Assembly (NCBI RefSeq): GCF_003012705.1
Contig: NZ_PXYL01000001.1
Coordinates: forward strand, 620,001-684,000
Source of the DNA: Pseudaminobacter soli (ex Li et al. 2025)
Lineage (GTDB): Bacteria > Pseudomonadota > Alphaproteobacteria > Rhizobiales > Rhizobiaceae
DNA length: 64,000 bases
Reading direction: 5' to 3'
The position numbers were made by a program, and so were the translations under genes. Within the stretch, counting starts at the first letter, position 1; each line of letters opens with the position of its first letter. The notes beneath the pieces are model-generated. The model ran no database searches. It was given only the letters and a program-made list of their open reading frames with translations, and was not told the origin of the DNA. This document shows, piece by piece, positions 37,100 to 57,685 of this stretch.

Positions 37100-37127
37100 A
37101 CATCGGCGAATACGGAGAAGTCTTGCA

Positions 37128-37667
37128 ATGACCGCGCGTTGGTACATCGTTCACGCTTACTCGAACTTCGAAAAGAAGGTCGCCGAGGACATCGAACACA
37201 AGGCCAAGCAGAAGGGCCTGAGCGAACGGATCGAGCAGATCGTCGTTCCGACCGAGAAGGTCGTTGAGGTTCGTCGCGGCAAGAAAGTGGACGCCGAGCG
37301 CAAGTTCTTCCCGGGCTATGTGCTGATGAAGGCTGACCTGAATGACGCCGTGATCAGCCTGGTGAAAAATACGCCCCGCGTGACCGGCTTCCTGGGTGAA
37401 GACAAGCATACGGCCAAGCCGATGCATATCACCGACAAGGAAGCTGACCGCATCCTGCATCAGGTGCAGGAAGGCGTCGAGCGGCCCAAGCCGTCGGTTA
37501 CCTTCGAGATCGGCGAGCAGGTTCGCGTCTCGGATGGTCCCTTTGCCTCGTTCAACGGCTTCGTCCAGGAAGTGGACGAGGAGCGTGCGCGGCTCAAGGT
37601 GGAGGTTTCGATCTTCGGGCGCGCTGTGCCTGTCGATCTCGAATTCGGGCAGGTCGAGAAGGGCTGA
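37128..37667 (+). CDS. nusG: Transcription termination/antitermination factor NusG
   Basis: 179 aa. NGN domain (ARWYIVHAYSNFEKKVAEDI, FFPGYVLMKADL) that binds RNA polymerase, and a C-terminal KOW domain (VRVSDGPFASFNGFVQEVD) contacting Rho or S10. Follows secE, as in most bacteria. Confidence 0.97.
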   Translation: MTARWYIVHAYSNFEKKVAEDIEHKAKQKGLSERIEQIVVPTEKVVEVRRGKKVDAERKFFPGYVLMKADLNDAVISLVKNTPRVTGFLGEDKHTAKPMHITDKEADRILHQVQEGVERPKPSVTFEIGEQVRVSDGPFASFNGFVQEVDEERARLKVEVSIFGRAVPVDLEFGQVEKG

Positions 37668-37829
37668 CCCGGATTGCCGCACTCCCGTTCGGGGTGGTGC
37701 GGCTGGCGGCGGGAGAGCCCGTTCGCCGAAGCGGTGGGAGGATTGTCCGGCTTAGCCGGCCGCGACCGTCCAGACCACCAAACTGCAACCGCTGGAATAT
37801 TCCGGCTTTAAGTAACAAGGCAGATAGAG
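37668..37829 (+). promoter_or_regulatory. Leader of rplK-rplA, possible L1 autoregulatory site
   Basis: 162 bp with a strong hairpin GCCGCAC...GTGCGGC right after the nusG stop and a second stem around GTCCGGCTTAGCCGG. In E. coli L1 represses this operon by binding the rplK leader; a similar role here is inferred from position only. Confidence 0.4.
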
Positions 37830-38258
37830 ATGGCTAAGAAAGTTGCAGGCCAGCTCAAGCTCCAGGTATCCGCGGGTTCGGCCACGCCGTCGCCCCCGAT
37901 CGGTCCTGCGCTTGGTCAGCGTGGCATCAACATCATGGAATTCTGCAAGGCGTTCAACGCCCAGACGCAGGAAATGGAAAAGGGTTCGCCCGTTCCGGTC
38001 GTGATCACCTATTACCAGGACAAGTCGTTCACCTTCGTCATGAAGACGCCGCCGGTGAGCTACTTCCTGAAGAAGGCTGCGAACCTGAAGTCGGGTTCGA
38101 AGGAGCCCGGCAAGACGAAGGCCGGCCAGGTCAGCCGCGAGAAGGTTCGCGAGATCGCCGCAGCCAAGATGAAGGACCTGAACGCAAACGACATCGAAGC
38201 GGCCATGCGCATGGTCGAGGGCTCTGCCCGTTCGATGGGTCTGGAAGTGGTGGGCTAA
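37830..38258 (+). CDS. rplK: 50S ribosomal protein L11
   Basis: 142 aa. Pro-rich N-terminal domain ([23 protein letters not shown]) binding 23S helices 43/44 of the GTPase centre, and an RNA-binding C-terminal domain. Target of thiostrepton. Five bases before rplA. Confidence 0.98.
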   Translation: MAKKVAGQLKLQVSAGSATPSPPIGPALGQRGINIMEFCKAFNAQTQEMEKGSPVPVVITYYQDKSFTFVMKTPPVSYFLKKAANLKSGSKEPGKTKAGQVSREKVREIAAAKMKDLNANDIEAAMRMVEGSARSMGLEVVG

Positions 38259-38262
38259 GACG

Positions 38263-38961
38263 ATGGCAAAGATTGGAAAGCGCGTAGTCAAGTCCCGCGA
38301 AGGCATCGACCCGAACAAGGCCTATGGCCTGGGTGAGGCGATCCAGCTGCTCAAGGACCGTTCGACGGTGAAGTTCGACGAGACCGTCGAAATCGCCATG
38401 AATCTCGGCGTCGATCCCCGCCATGCCGACCAGATGGTCCGTGGCGTCGTCAACCTGCCGAACGGCACGGGCCGTACGGTTCGCGTTGCCGTGTTCGCCA
38501 AGGATGCCAAGGCTGATGAGGCCCGCGCCGCTGGTGCGGACATCGTGGGTGCCGAGGATCTGGTCGAGATCGTCCAGAAGGGCGAGATCAACTTCGATCG
38601 CTGCATCGCCACCCCGGACATGATGCCGCTCGTCGGCCGTCTGGGTAAGGTGCTCGGCCCGCGCGGCATGATGCCGAACCCGAAGGTCGGCACGGTGACC
38701 ACCGACATCGCCGGCGCCGTCAAGGCGTCGAAGGGCGGTGCGGTTGAGTTCCGCGTCGAAAAGGCCGGTATCGTCCATGGCGGCGTCGGCAAGCTTTCGT
38801 TCGACGTCACGGCGCTGGAAGAGAACGTCCGCGCCTTCGCTGATGCGGTCAACAAGGCCAAGCCGTCCGGCGCCAAGGGCGTCTACGTCAAGAAGGTCTC
38901 GCTGACCTCGACGATGGGCCCGGGCCTCAAGGTCGACGTGGCCACGCTGGTCACGGCTTGA
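38263..38961 (+). CDS. rplA: 50S ribosomal protein L1
   Basis: 232 aa, L1-stalk protein helping deacylated tRNA leave the E site. [21 protein letters not shown] at the start and [15 protein letters not shown] are family signatures. Coupled to rplK by a 4-nt gap. Confidence 0.98.
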   Translation: MAKIGKRVVKSREGIDPNKAYGLGEAIQLLKDRSTVKFDETVEIAMNLGVDPRHADQMVRGVVNLPNGTGRTVRVAVFAKDAKADEARAAGADIVGAEDLVEIVQKGEINFDRCIATPDMMPLVGRLGKVLGPRGMMPNPKVGTVTTDIAGAVKASKGGAVEFRVEKAGIVHGGVGKLSFDVTALEENVRAFADAVNKAKPSGAKGVYVKKVSLTSTMGPGLKVDVATLVTA

Positions 38962-39314
38962 TCTGATGAATTGGGATCAGGCCGCAAGGGCCTGATCCCT
39001 AACGAATTCCGGGCCTTCGGGTCCGGATACCGGAAGCGGTAAAACGTTTCCGGACATCCTGTCCGAGATTGCAGGCGGCTCGCCTTAATTCACATGAGCC
39101 TGCATGAGACGGGTGAAGACCCGACAAAGGAGCGAGTGCTCCAATGGAAGGTTCGAACCGTGTTTGCCTTTTGCGGCTTCCGGCTTGCCGGAGCGGTGAA
39201 AGGGGGCAGGATCCTCGAACGCCGTTCGGGAGATCCGGAAATTCTGGATGTCCTGCCCGGCAGAAGGCAACCCGGCAGTCATTCGTAAGACTGGCTGTCA
39301 ACTGGAGATAGGCA
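38962..39314 (+). promoter_or_regulatory. rplJL leader, probable L10 autoregulatory RNA
   Basis: 353 bp without a gene, starting with the hairpin at 38973. The stretch around 39094-39145 (CCTGCATGAGACGGGTGAAGA, CCCGACAAAGGAGCGAGTG, CTCC) has internal stems and unpaired GA/AA bases like the kink-turn region of the L10 leader family. L10-L12 binding to this kind of leader represses rplJL. Recognised by position and look, not by a covariance model. Confidence 0.55.
38973..38999 (+). terminator. Hairpin after rplA
   Basis: Perfect 11-bp stem GGGATCAGGCC / GGCCTGATCCC around GCAAG. No T-run follows, so it is more likely an attenuator or processing site than a full terminator. Confidence 0.55.
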
Positions 39315-39833
39315 GTGGATAGAGCGGAAAAGCGCGAGCTCGTCACGCACCTGAACGAAGCGTTCTCGAACGCCGGTTCGGTCGTCGTGGCCCACTATGC
39401 CGGCATCACCGTTGCGCAAATGAACGATCTTCGTTCGAAGATGCGCGCAGCTGGTGGCACCGTCAAAGTCGCGAAGAACCGCCTCGCCAAGATCGCCCTT
39501 CAGGGTACGGATTCCGAAAAGATCCAGGACCTGTTCATCGGACAGACCCTGGTTGCCTATTCGGAAGATCCGGTTGTCGCACCGAAGATCGCGTCCGAAT
39601 TCGCCAAGGCGAATGACAAGCTTGTCATTCTCGGTGGTGCAATGGGCTCGACCTCGCTCGATGCAGAAGGCGTCAAGGCTCTCGCAAGCCTGCCGTCGCT
39701 CGACGAGCTGCGTGCACGTCTGGTCGGCATGATCAGCACGCCTGCAACCCGGATCGCCCAGGTCGTCAACGCACCGGCAGCTCAGCTTGCCCGCGTGTTT
39801 GGCGCCTACGCCCGGAAGGACGAGGCGGCATGA
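39315..39833 (+). CDS. rplJ: 50S ribosomal protein L10
   Basis: 172 aa, base of the L7/L12 stalk. GTG start with GGAG 8 nt upstream. [17 protein letters not shown] and [15 protein letters not shown] are typical; the C-terminal helix binds L12 dimers. Confidence 0.98.
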   Translation: MDRAEKRELVTHLNEAFSNAGSVVVAHYAGITVAQMNDLRSKMRAAGGTVKVAKNRLAKIALQGTDSEKIQDLFIGQTLVAYSEDPVVAPKIASEFAKANDKLVILGGAMGSTSLDAEGVKALASLPSLDELRARLVGMISTPATRIAQVVNAPAAQLARVFGAYARKDEAA

Positions 39834-39888
39834 GGCCGTTCCTCGCTGTCATCAACAATTGTTCGAACTTTCAATAAGGAACTGAAAA

Positions 39889-40263
<375 letters not shown>

Positions 40264-40276
40264 GCGTTACGCTTGC

Positions 40277-40402
40277 TGGCGGACGGCGTTCAGCCGTCCG
40301 CCATTTCCGCTACGGCGGGCGTGACGCGCAAGTGTCTGGAAAACCTCTTTCCTGAGGGCCGGAAAAGCGGCTTTCAGGAAACGGGTTTTCACCCGTTTTC
40401 AG
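40277..40402 (+). promoter_or_regulatory. rplL-rpoB intergenic hairpins (attenuator/processing region)
   Basis: TGGCGGACGGC (40277-40287) pairs with GCCGTCCGCCA (40293-40303); a second hairpin GAAACGGGT/ACCCGTTTTC lies near 40378-40402. Neither has a T-run. In E. coli this gap holds a partial terminator and an RNase III site; the same function is inferred. Confidence 0.5.
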
Positions 40403-40479
40403 ATGGACCGCCGGGCAGGGCGGTCAGAAGTTGCAAGGCGCGAGAGGCCGCGCCCCAAGAGAGGCAGCAAGGAGCGACG

Positions 40480-44616
<4,137 letters not shown>

Positions 44617-44804
44617 GAGGCAAATGGCGCGCCGCGGAGCCGAAAAGCTCCGCGGCGTAGCCGCCAGAAATTCAGGCCGGGATTTTCCGGCCGCACGCAT
44701 GGATCCGGTGACGCCGACAGAGCGGCGGTGTTCGGCAGGATCGTTAGGGGCTTGACGCCCACCTATTTTCGACTGGGGCCTTCGGTCCCGAGAAGGAGAA
44801 CGAC
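44617..44804 (+). promoter_or_regulatory. rpoB-rpoC gap with a hairpin
   Basis: 188 bp; the hairpin GCCGCGGAGC / GCTCCGCGGC (about 44632-44660) lies soon after the rpoB stop and lacks a T-run, so read-through into rpoC is expected. Confidence 0.4.
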
Positions 44805-49001
<4,197 letters not shown>

Positions 49002-49025
49002 GGGCACGCGATCAAAGCACGAAAC

Positions 49026-49058
49026 AAAAGGCCGCCGGGCTGACCCGGCGGCCTTTTT
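49026..49058 (+). terminator. Terminator of rpoC
   Basis: 14-bp stem AAAAGGCCGCCGGG / CCCGGCGGCCTTTT (49026-49057) with CTGA loop and T-run, 24 bp after rpoC. Confidence 0.93.
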
Positions 49059-49312
49059 TCTGCAAGCTGTGGACATTCTTCATACGAAAGCGAGGCGGCC
49101 CCCAAATGGGGGGTGACGGTTCCACCCTTAGTTTGGTATTAGTAGAGAAGGGTGCCTAGGGTTGCAGGCAGGCTGCGCCGGACAGGCTGTGGGGAGCATA
49201 TCCGGAATTTGGGAATGAGACGTGTCGTGATTCCGCCAGCAGGGGTGTTGGGGGTCGACTGAATTCGATCACGCGGTTCCGACGGGCGGCTTTGCCGCTC
49301 CGACCGCGCTTT
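49059..49312 (+). other. Gene-less stretch, candidate small RNA body
   Basis: About 250 bp between the rpoC terminator and an orphan terminator. No frame here is convincing. It contains a GCGGCTTTGCCGC stem near 49287-49299. If a promoter exists in it, the product would be a Rho-independent small RNA; no clear -35/-10 was found. Confidence 0.35.
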
Positions 49313-49348
49313 GACCGCCCGGTTGTGCCCCATCCGGGCGGTCTTTTT
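49313..49348 (+). terminator. Orphan intrinsic terminator
   Basis: GACCGCCCGG (49313-49322) pairs with CCGGGCGGTC (49334-49343), followed by TTTTTG. The T-run is on the plus side only, yet no plus-strand gene lies between it and the rpoC terminator 255 bp upstream. Confidence 0.85.
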
Positions 49349-49441
49349 GTTTTCGCTTTTTCTGTTCGTCTTCGCAGTCGTGCAGGGCAGGGCTGCAACC
49401 AGACGATTCTAGGATTCGGCTACCCGACCCGCAGCCGACCG

Positions 49442-49723
49442 TCAGAGGTTTTCGTCGAAGGTTATAATGGAGACTTCGCCTTCGAGCGCGCCCTGGAAGG
49501 CCGAAATATGCGGCTCGTCATCGGGTTCGCCTTGCATGTCGCCGATCTGGTCGAGTTCGGCCTCCGCGTAACCTTCCTTCGCGAGAGCTTCGAGTGCCTG
49601 ACGCACAGCCGAGTCGTCATCGGGCGCAACCAGCATGACATGGACGCCTTCGGACTTGCCGCCTTTGTGGCGCCATACCCTACCGGTAATGATCGTGACG
49701 GGCCGTTCCTCATTGTCGTTCAT
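49442..49723 (-). CDS. Small conserved cytoplasmic protein, unknown function
   Basis: 93 aa. MNDNEERPVTIITGRVWRHK, then VHVMLVAPDDDSAVRQALEALAKEGYAEAELDQIGD and an acidic tail ending SIITFDENL. A compact alpha/beta protein with no motif I can place; similar short proteins occur in rhizobia. ATG 49723 has AAGGAA upstream, and the longer frame lacks this. It is the only minus-strand gene between rpoC and rpsL, and its own promoter must lie in the rpsL upstream region. Confidence 0.75.
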   Translation of the reverse strand: MNDNEERPVTIITGRVWRHKGGKSEGVHVMLVAPDDDSAVRQALEALAKEGYAEAELDQIGDMQGEPDDEPHISAFQGALEGEVSIITFDENL

Positions 49724-49922
49724 GACGTGATTCCTTGCTTGCAGGGCCTCGGCGGCGTCGCTACACCGTCGTTCTCGGGCTTTTCGCATGAAGCTAGGGC
49801 CGGCGACAGACAAAAGCGCGTCACATTCTGCTTCGCAGATGCGAAATGACGCAAGATTATGTCGTGGCACTGAACCGAAGCCGCCAAAGCGCTGTTTTGT
49901 TAACGTTTCGCGCGCTGTGGGG

Positions 49923-49951
49923 TTGACGATACCCGGTCTTGCGCGTATTAC
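49923..49951 (+). promoter_or_regulatory. Sigma70-type promoter of the str operon (rpsL)
   Basis: TTGACG (49923-49928), 17-nt spacer, TATTAC (49946-49951). A near-consensus pair; it predicts a start near 49958 and a leader of about 240 nt before rpsL. Confidence 0.72.
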
Positions 49952-50198
49952 CCGCCTCGTCTGAACCCATGTGAGGTCTGGCTTTCCGGAGCGACGCGCT
50001 CTGGAGTTTGCCTCAAACAAGGTTCGTTTTACGAGCGACTACACATTTCCGGCGTGCACGAAGCGGCTTCGCTTCCTCTGCTTTTGTTCGGGCGCCCCGC
50101 GAAGAAGTGGGTTGTGGCCCGAATTTCCGTATGGCAATGCCGCTTGAAGCCGCCCGTGAATGGGCTCGAGACATCGAATTGAGAGACAAGAGGGTTTA
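49952..50198 (+). promoter_or_regulatory. Long untranslated leader of rpsL
   Basis: About 240 nt of GC-rich leader without a supported gene, downstream of the str promoter. It may hold translational control elements; none could be identified by eye. Confidence 0.4.
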
Positions 50199-50570
50199 AT
50201 GCCTACCGTCAACCAGCTGATCCGCAAGCCGCGCATTGCGCCGGTGAAGCGCAATAAGGTTCCGGCCATGCAGGCCAATCCGCAGAAGCGCGGTGTCTGC
50301 ACGCGCGTCTACACGACGACGCCGAAGAAGCCGAACTCGGCGCTGCGCAAGGTCGCGAAGATCCGCCTGACCAACGGCTTTGAAGTGATTGGCTACATTC
50401 CTGGCGAAGGTCACAACCTTCAGGAGCACTCCGTGGTCATGATCCGCGGCGGCCGCGTGAAGGATCTTCCGGGTGTGCGCTATCACATCATCCGCGGCGT
50501 GCTTGACACGCAGGGCGTGAAGAATCGCAAGCAGCGTCGTTCGAAGTACGGCGCCAAGCGTCCGAAGTAA
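50199..50570 (+). CDS. rpsL: 30S ribosomal protein S12
   Basis: 123 aa. [12 protein letters not shown] start, decoding-site loops with K43 (TTPKKPNS) and K88 (GGRVKDLPG) in the wild-type, streptomycin-sensitive state. First gene of rpsL-rpsG-fusA-tuf. Confidence 0.99.
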   Translation: MPTVNQLIRKPRIAPVKRNKVPAMQANPQKRGVCTRVYTTTPKKPNSALRKVAKIRLTNGFEVIGYIPGEGHNLQEHSVVMIRGGRVKDLPGVRYHIIRGVLDTQGVKNRKQRRSKYGAKRPK

Positions 50571-50630
50571 GATTTATCGGCTCCGGCGCACTGTAGTCGC
50601 GTCGAGCTTCGAAGTTGAGAGACGAGAAAC

Positions 50631-51101
50631 ATGTCCCGACGCCACAGTGCAGAGAAGCGTGAGATCAACCCGGATCCGAAGTTCGGTGATCTGGTCATCA
50701 CGAAGTTCATGAACGCCGTCATGTACGACGGCAAGAAGTCGGTCGCCGAAACGATCGTTTACGGTGCGCTTGATCAGGTTCAGGCCAAGACCAAGCAGGA
50801 GCCGGTCGCCCTGTTCCATCAGGCCCTCGACAACGTCGCCCCGCACATCGAAGTGCGTTCGCGTCGCGTCGGTGGTGCGACCTACCAGGTTCCGGTCGAC
50901 GTCCGTCCGGAGCGCCGTCAGGCTCTCGCCATCCGTTGGCTGATCACGGCTGCCCGCAACCGCAACGAGACGACCATGGTCGACCGTCTGTCGGGCGAGC
51001 TGCTGGACGCAGCCAACAATCGCGGCACCGCCGTCAAGAAGCGTGAAGACACGCACAAGATGGCTGAAGCCAACCGCGCCTTCGCGCACTACCGCTGGTA
51101 A
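50631..51101 (+). CDS. rpsG: 30S ribosomal protein S7
   Basis: 156 aa, primary 16S-binding protein of the head domain. [20 protein letters not shown] and [20 protein letters not shown] are family signatures. In E. coli S7 represses the str operon. Confidence 0.98.
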   Translation: MSRRHSAEKREINPDPKFGDLVITKFMNAVMYDGKKSVAETIVYGALDQVQAKTKQEPVALFHQALDNVAPHIEVRSRRVGGATYQVPVDVRPERRQALAIRWLITAARNRNETTMVDRLSGELLDAANNRGTAVKKREDTHKMAEANRAFAHYRW

Positions 51102-51133
51102 CAGCGCGAACGAACGATTGAGAGGCACCTCCC

Positions 51134-53224
51134 ATGGCCCGCGAATATAAAATCGAAGACTATCGCAATTTCGGCATCATGGCGCACATCGATGCCGGCA
51201 AGACGACGACGACCGAGCGTATCCTTTACTACACCGGCAAGAGCCACAAGATGGGCGAGACGCACGATGGTGCCTCGACCATGGACTGGATGGAGCAGGA
51301 GCAGGAACGCGGCATCACCATCACGTCGGCTGCCACCACGACCTTCTGGAAGGGCCGTGACGGCAAGATGCGTCGCTTCAACATCATCGACACGCCGGGC
51401 CACGTGGACTTCACCATTGAAGTCGAGCGCTCGCTGCGCGTGCTCGACGGTGCCATCGCCCTGCTGGACTCGAATGCCGGCGTTGAGCCGCAGACCGAGA
51501 CCGTCTGGCGCCAGGCTGAGAAGTATCATGTCCCGCGCATGATCTTCTGCAACAAGATGGACAAGATCGGCGCCGATTTCTATCGCTGCCTCGACATGAT
51601 CAAGTCGCGCCTCGGTGCGATCCCGGTCGCCATGCAGCTGCCGATCGGCGCTGAGAGCGATTTCAAGGGCGTCATCGACCTGATCGAGATGAAGGCGCTG
51701 GTCTGGCGCGATGAGTCGCTCGGCGCTGCCTGGGACGTCGTCGAGATTCCGGAAGACCTGAAGGCGAAGGCCGAGGAGTATCGAGAGAAGCTCATCGAGG
51801 CGGCTGTCGAGATGGATGAGGCCGCTATGGAGGCCTATCTCGAGGGTAATCTGCCGGACAACGACAAGATCCGCGAGTTGATCCGCGTCGGCACCATCGC
51901 CGTCAAGTTCCATCCGGTCTATTGCGGCACCGCTTTCAAGAATAAGGGCGTGCAGCCCCTGCTCGACGCCGTTGTCGACTTCCTGCCGTCGCCGATCGAG
52001 GTTCCGGCCATCAAGGGTATTGATGCCAAGACCGAGGCTGAGATCGAGCGTCATGCTGACGACGCAGAGCCGCTTTCGATGCTCGCGTTCAAGATCATGA
52101 ACGACCCGTTCGTCGGCTCGCTCACTTTCTGCCGCATCTACTCGGGCAAGCTCACCAAGGGCATCTCGCTCGAGAACACGGTGAAGGGTAAGAAGGAGCG
52201 CATCGGCCGCATGCTGCAGATGCACTCGAACTCCCGTGAGGACATCGAAGAAGCCTTCGCAGGCGACATCGTTGCTCTCGCCGGTCTCAAGGAGACCACC
52301 ACGGGCGACACGCTCTGCGATCCGCTGAAGCCGGTCATCCTGGAGCGCATGGAATTCCCCGAGCCGGTCATCCAGATCGCGATCGAGCCGAAGACCAAGG
52401 GCGACCAGGAAAAGATGGGCCTCGCGCTCAACCGCCTGGCTGCTGAGGATCCGTCCTTCCGCGTCAAGACCGACGAGGAATCCGGCCAGACCATCATCGC
52501 CGGCATGGGCGAGCTGCACCTCGACATCCTCGTCGACCGTATGCGTCGCGAGTTCAAGGTTGAGGCGAATGTGGGTGCCCCGCAGGTTGCCTATCGTGAG
52601 ACGATCACTCGTTCGCACGAGCAGGACTACACCCACAAGAAGCAGACGGGTGGTACCGGTCAGTTCGCCCGCGTCAAGCTGGTGTTCGAGCCGAACTCCG
52701 AGGGCGAAGACTTCGTGTTCGAGTCCAAGATCGTCGGCGGTGCGGTTCCGAAGGAATACATCCCGGGCGTCGAGAAGGGTATCCGCAGCGTTCTGAGCTC
52801 GGGTCCGTTCGCTGGCTTCCCGATGATCAGCGTCAAGGCGACGCTCATCGACGGTGCCTTCCACGATGTCGACTCCTCCGTCCTGGCGTTCGAAATCGCT
52901 GGCCGTGCGGCTCTGCGCGAAGCTGCGCCGAAGCTCGGCGTCCAGCTGCTCGAGCCGGTCATGAAGGTCGAGGTTGTCACGCCGGAAGACTATGTCGGCA
53001 GCGTGATCGGCGATCTCAACAGCCGTCGCGGCCAGATCCAGGGTCAGGAGACCCGCGGTATCGCCGTCGTCGTCAACGCGATGGTTCCGCTCGCGAACAT
53101 GTTCAAGTACGTGGACAGCCTGCGCTCGATGTCGCAGGGCCGCGCCCAGTACACGATGCAGTTCGATCACTACGAGCCGGTTCCGACCGCTGTTGCTCAG
53201 GAAGTTCAGAAGAAATACGCGTAA
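51134..53224 (+). CDS. fusA: Elongation factor G
   Basis: 696-aa translocation GTPase. P-loop AHIDAGKT at 17-24, [16 protein letters not shown], then domains II-V. 32 bp after rpsG. Confidence 0.99.
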   Translation: MAREYKIEDYRNFGIMAHIDAGKTTTTERILYYTGKSHKMGETHDGASTMDWMEQEQERGITITSAATTTFWKGRDGKMRRFNIIDTPGHVDFTIEVERSLRVLDGAIALLDSNAGVEPQTETVWRQAEKYHVPRMIFCNKMDKIGADFYRCLDMIKSRLGAIPVAMQLPIGAESDFKGVIDLIEMKALVWRDESLGAAWDVVEIPEDLKAKAEEYREKLIEAAVEMDEAAMEAYLEGNLPDNDKIRELIRVGTIAVKFHPVYCGTAFKNKGVQPLLDAVVDFLPSPIEVPAIKGIDAKTEAEIERHADDAEPLSMLAFKIMNDPFVGSLTFCRIYSGKLTKGISLENTVKGKKERIGRMLQMHSNSREDIEEAFAGDIVALAGLKETTTGDTLCDPLKPVILERMEFPEPVIQIAIEPKTKGDQEKMGLALNRLAAEDPSFRVKTDEESGQTIIAGMGELHLDILVDRMRREFKVEANVGAPQVAYRETITRSHEQDYTHKKQTGGTGQFARVKLVFEPNSEGEDFVFESKIVGGAVPKEYIPGVEKGIRSVLSSGPFAGFPMISVKATLIDGAFHDVDSSVLAFEIAGRAALREAAPKLGVQLLEPVMKVEVVTPEDYVGSVIGDLNSRRGQIQGQETRGIAVVVNAMVPLANMFKYVDSLRSMSQGRAQYTMQFDHYEPVPTAVAQEVQKKYA

Positions 53225-53290
53225 TTCCGAGGAATTACACCCGTAACCTAATTCAATGCCGTAAGCGGCGGATAAGAATGGAGACTTCAC

Positions 53291-54466
<1,176 letters not shown>

Positions 54467-54532
54467 TAAGAACAACCGATCTGTCGCGGGCGCGGATAGA
54501 CGCCCGCGCCGCGCCAGAACAAGGAAATGACG

Positions 54533-54841
54533 ATGAACGGACAGAATATCCGCATCCGCCTCAAAGCGTTCGATCACCGGGTGCTCGATGCCTCGACGCG
54601 CGAGATCGTTTCGACGGCCAAGCGTACCGGCGCCAACGTTCGCGGGCCCATTCCGCTGCCGACGCGGATTGAGAAATTCACTGTCAACCGCTCGCCGCAC
54701 GTCGACAAGAAGAGCCGCGAGCAGTTTGAAATGCGCACGCACAAGCGACTGCTTGATATCGTGGATCCGACCCCGCAGACGGTCGACGCTCTTATGAAGC
54801 TCGATCTCGCCGCCGGTGTCGACGTCGAGATCAAGCTCTAA
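54533..54841 (+). CDS. rpsJ: 30S ribosomal protein S10 (NusE)
   Basis: 102 aa. [19 protein letters not shown]. Also the NusE antitermination factor. ATG 54533 is 6 nt after AAGGAA; the ATG at 54527 abuts it and is too close. Confidence 0.97.
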   Translation: MNGQNIRIRLKAFDHRVLDASTREIVSTAKRTGANVRGPIPLPTRIEKFTVNRSPHVDKKSREQFEMRTHKRLLDIVDPTPQTVDALMKLDLAAGVDVEIKL

Positions 54842-54908
54842 GGCGAGTGAAAAGAGGCGTGGAGGGGCGCAAGCCCCGACAGGGAACTCTGAAAAGGAAA
54901 TTGAACCG

Positions 54909-55622
54909 ATGCGTTCAGGTGTTATCGCACAGAAGTTGGGCATGACCCGCGTCTATAACGACGCCGGCGAGCATGTTCCCGTTACGGTTCTCCGCATGGA
55001 GAACTGCCAGGTCGTGGCGCAGCGTACGAAAGAAAAGAACGGCTACACCGCTGTTCAGCTCGGCGTCGGCCTGTCCAAGGTCAAGAACACGTCGAAGGCC
55101 ATGCGCGGTCACTTCGCCGCTGCCTCCGTCGAGCCGAAGGCCAAGCTTGCCGAGTTCCGCGTGTCGGACGAGAACATGCTTGAAGTTGGCTCCGAGATCA
55201 CGGTTGACCATTTTGTCGCCGGCCAGAAGGTCGACGTGACTGGTACCAGCACCGGTAAGGGCTTCCAGGGTGTCATGAAGCGCCACAACTTCGGTGGTGG
55301 TCGCGCCTCGCACGGTAACTCGGTGTCGCACCGTTCGCACGGTTCGACCGGTCAGCGCCAGGACCCCGGCAAGGTGTTCAAGGGCAAGAAGATGGCCGGC
55401 CACATGGGCGCCACCCGCGTCACGACGCAGAACGTCGAAATCGTTTCGACCGACAGCGATCGTGGTCTGATCCTCATCCGCGGCGCCGTTCCGGGCACCA
55501 AGGGTGCGTGGATCCTGGTTCGCGACGCAGCCAAGGTTGCGCTGCCGGAGAACGCTCCGAAGCCTGCCGCAGTTCGCGCTGCGCAGAAGAATGAAGCTTC
55601 GGCCAAGGAAGGAGCCGAATAA
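54909..55622 (+). CDS. rplC: 50S ribosomal protein L3
   Basis: 237 aa. [20 protein letters not shown] start and the GASHGNS-like loop ([18 protein letters not shown]) reaching toward the peptidyl-transferase centre. Its final A is shared with the rplD ATG. Confidence 0.98.
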   Translation: MRSGVIAQKLGMTRVYNDAGEHVPVTVLRMENCQVVAQRTKEKNGYTAVQLGVGLSKVKNTSKAMRGHFAAASVEPKAKLAEFRVSDENMLEVGSEITVDHFVAGQKVDVTGTSTGKGFQGVMKRHNFGGGRASHGNSVSHRSHGSTGQRQDPGKVFKGKKMAGHMGATRVTTQNVEIVSTDSDRGLILIRGAVPGTKGAWILVRDAAKVALPENAPKPAAVRAAQKNEASAKEGAE

Positions 55623-56242
55623 TGGATCTCAAGATTTCTACGCTTGGCGGCGAAGACGCCGGCAAGGTGAAACTCTCCGAGGAGATTTTCGGCCTTGAGC
55701 CCCGCGAGGACATCCTGCAGCGCGTCGTGCGCTGGCAGCTGGCCAAAAAGCAGCAGGGCACCCACAAGATCAAGGGCCGCGCGGAAATCGCCCGCACCGG
55801 CGCCAAGATGTACAAGCAGAAGGGTACGGGCCGCGCTCGTCACTCCTCGGCTCGCGCCCCGCAGTTCCGCGGCGGTGGCAAGGCGCACGGCCCGGTCGTT
55901 CGCAGCCATGAGCATGACCTGCCCAAGAAGGTCCGCGCTCTCGGCCTGAAGCACGCTCTCTCGGCCAAGGCCAAGGCATCGAACCTGATCATCGTCGATG
56001 ATCTGGCGATCACCGAGGCCAAGACCAAGGCGCTGGTTGCCAGCTTCGCCAAGCTGGGCCTGACCAACGCCCTGGTGATCGGCGGTGCCGAGCTTGACGC
56101 CAACTTCAAGCGCGCTGCGTCGAACATCCCGAACATCGATGTCCTGCCGATCCAGGGCATCAACGTCTACGATATTCTGCGCCGCGGCACGCTGGTCCTT
56201 TCGAAGGCCGCCGTCGAGGCCCTCGAGGAGCGCTTCAAATGA
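55622..56242 (+). CDS. rplD: 50S ribosomal protein L4
   Basis: 206 aa. Exit-tunnel loop with [19 protein letters not shown]. Overlaps rplC by 1 nt and rplW by 4 nt (ATGA). In E. coli L4 represses the S10 operon. Confidence 0.98.
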   Translation: MDLKISTLGGEDAGKVKLSEEIFGLEPREDILQRVVRWQLAKKQQGTHKIKGRAEIARTGAKMYKQKGTGRARHSSARAPQFRGGGKAHGPVVRSHEHDLPKKVRALGLKHALSAKAKASNLIIVDDLAITEAKTKALVASFAKLGLTNALVIGGAELDANFKRAASNIPNIDVLPIQGINVYDILRRGTLVLSKAAVEALEERFK

Positions 56243-56532
56243 CGGATCTTCGCCACTATGACGTGATCGTCAGCCCGGTGATCACCGAAAAGTCGACCCT
56301 GGCTTCGGAAGCCAACCAGGTCGTTTTCAATGTTGCCCGCAAGGCGACGAAGCCGGAAATCAAGGCCGCGATCGAAGCGCTGTTCAGCGTCAAGGTCACG
56401 GCGGTCAACACCCTGGTCCGCAAGGGCAAGGTGAAGCGCTTCCGTGGCACGATTGGCCAGCAGAGCGATGTCAAGAAGGCGGTTGTGACGCTGGCCGAAG
56501 GCCAGTCGATCGACGTCGCGACGGGTCTCTGA
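56239..56532 (+). CDS. rplW: 50S ribosomal protein L23
   Basis: 97 aa, docking site for trigger factor and SRP at the tunnel exit. [20 protein letters not shown]. Start overlaps the rplD stop (ATGA). Confidence 0.98.
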   Translation: MTDLRHYDVIVSPVITEKSTLASEANQVVFNVARKATKPEIKAAIEALFSVKVTAVNTLVRKGKVKRFRGTIGQQSDVKKAVVTLAEGQSIDVATGL

Positions 56533-56554
56533 GCTAGGTCGCGAGGACAGAACA

Positions 56555-57388
56555 ATGGCACTTAAGAAATTTAAGCCGGTAACGCCTGGCACCCGTCAGC
56601 TGGTCATCGTCGACCGCTCGGGCCTTTACAAGGGCAAGCCCGTCAAGGGCCTGACCGAAGGTCTGACCAAGTCGGGCGGCCGCAACAACTACGGTCGTAT
56701 CACGGCCCGCTTCATCGGCGGCGGCCACAAGCGTTCGTACCGCATCATCGACTTCAAGCGTCGCAAGCTTGACGTCGTCGGCACGGTCGAGCGGCTGGAA
56801 TACGATCCGAACCGCACTGCCTTCATCGCGCTGGTGAAGTACGAGGACGGTGAGCTGAGCTACATCCTGGCTCCGCAGCGCCTCCACGCCGGCGACAAGG
56901 TCGTCGCCAGCGAGAGCGCCGACGTCAAGCCGGGCAACGCGATGCCGCTGTCGGCGATGCCGGTCGGCACGATCGTGCACAACATCGAGCTGAAGCCGGG
57001 CAAGGGCGGTCAGATCGCTCGTTCGGCTGGCGCCTACGCCCAGCTCGTCGGTCGTGACCAGGGCATGGCCATCCTGCGCCTCAACTCGGGTGAGCAGCGC
57101 ATCGTCCACGGCTCGTGCTTCGCCACCGTTGGCGCCGTGTCCAACCCGGACCACGCCAACATCAACGACGGCAAGGCCGGCCGCACGGTCTGGCGCGGCA
57201 AGCGCCCGCACAACCGCGGCGTGACCATGAACCCGGTCGACCACCCTCACGGCGGTGGTGAAGGCCGCACCTCGGGCGGTCGCCACCCGGTCACCCCGTG
57301 GGGCAAGCCGACCAAGGGCAAGAAGACGCGGTCCAACAAGGCGACCGACAAGTTCATCGTGCGCTCGCGCCATCAGCGCAAGAGCTAA
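56555..57388 (+). CDS. rplB: 50S ribosomal protein L2
   Basis: 277 aa, close to the peptidyl-transferase centre. [20 protein letters not shown] and [17 protein letters not shown], the latter with the conserved His of the family. Confidence 0.99.
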   Translation: MALKKFKPVTPGTRQLVIVDRSGLYKGKPVKGLTEGLTKSGGRNNYGRITARFIGGGHKRSYRIIDFKRRKLDVVGTVERLEYDPNRTAFIALVKYEDGELSYILAPQRLHAGDKVVASESADVKPGNAMPLSAMPVGTIVHNIELKPGKGGQIARSAGAYAQLVGRDQGMAILRLNSGEQRIVHGSCFATVGAVSNPDHANINDGKAGRTVWRGKRPHNRGVTMNPVDHPHGGGEGRTSGGRHPVTPWGKPTKGKKTRSNKATDKFIVRSRHQRKS

Positions 57389-57404
57389 AGAAAGGTAGTC
57401 TGAC

Positions 57405-57683
57405 GTGACCCGTTCAGTTTGGAAAGGCCCGTTCGTCGACGGCTTTCTGCTCAAGAAGGCAGAGAAAGTGCGCGAGGGTGGCCGCAACGAAGTGATCAAG
57501 ATGTGGAGCCGTCGCTCCACTGTCCTGCCGCAGTTCGTCGGTCTGACCTTTGGCGTCTACAACGGCCAGAAGCATATTCCGGTCTCCGTGTCCGAAGACA
57601 TGGTCGGCCACAAGTTCGGTGAATTCGCTCCGACGCGGACCTACTACGGCCACGGCGCGGACAAGAAGGCGAAGAGGAAATAA
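57405..57683 (+). CDS. rpsS: 30S ribosomal protein S19
   Basis: 92 aa, GTG start with AAAGGTAG upstream. [20 protein letters not shown] and [16 protein letters not shown]. Confidence 0.98.
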   Translation: MTRSVWKGPFVDGFLLKKAEKVREGGRNEVIKMWSRRSTVLPQFVGLTFGVYNGQKHIPVSVSEDMVGHKFGEFAPTRTYYGHGADKKAKRK

Positions 57684-57685
57684 CA

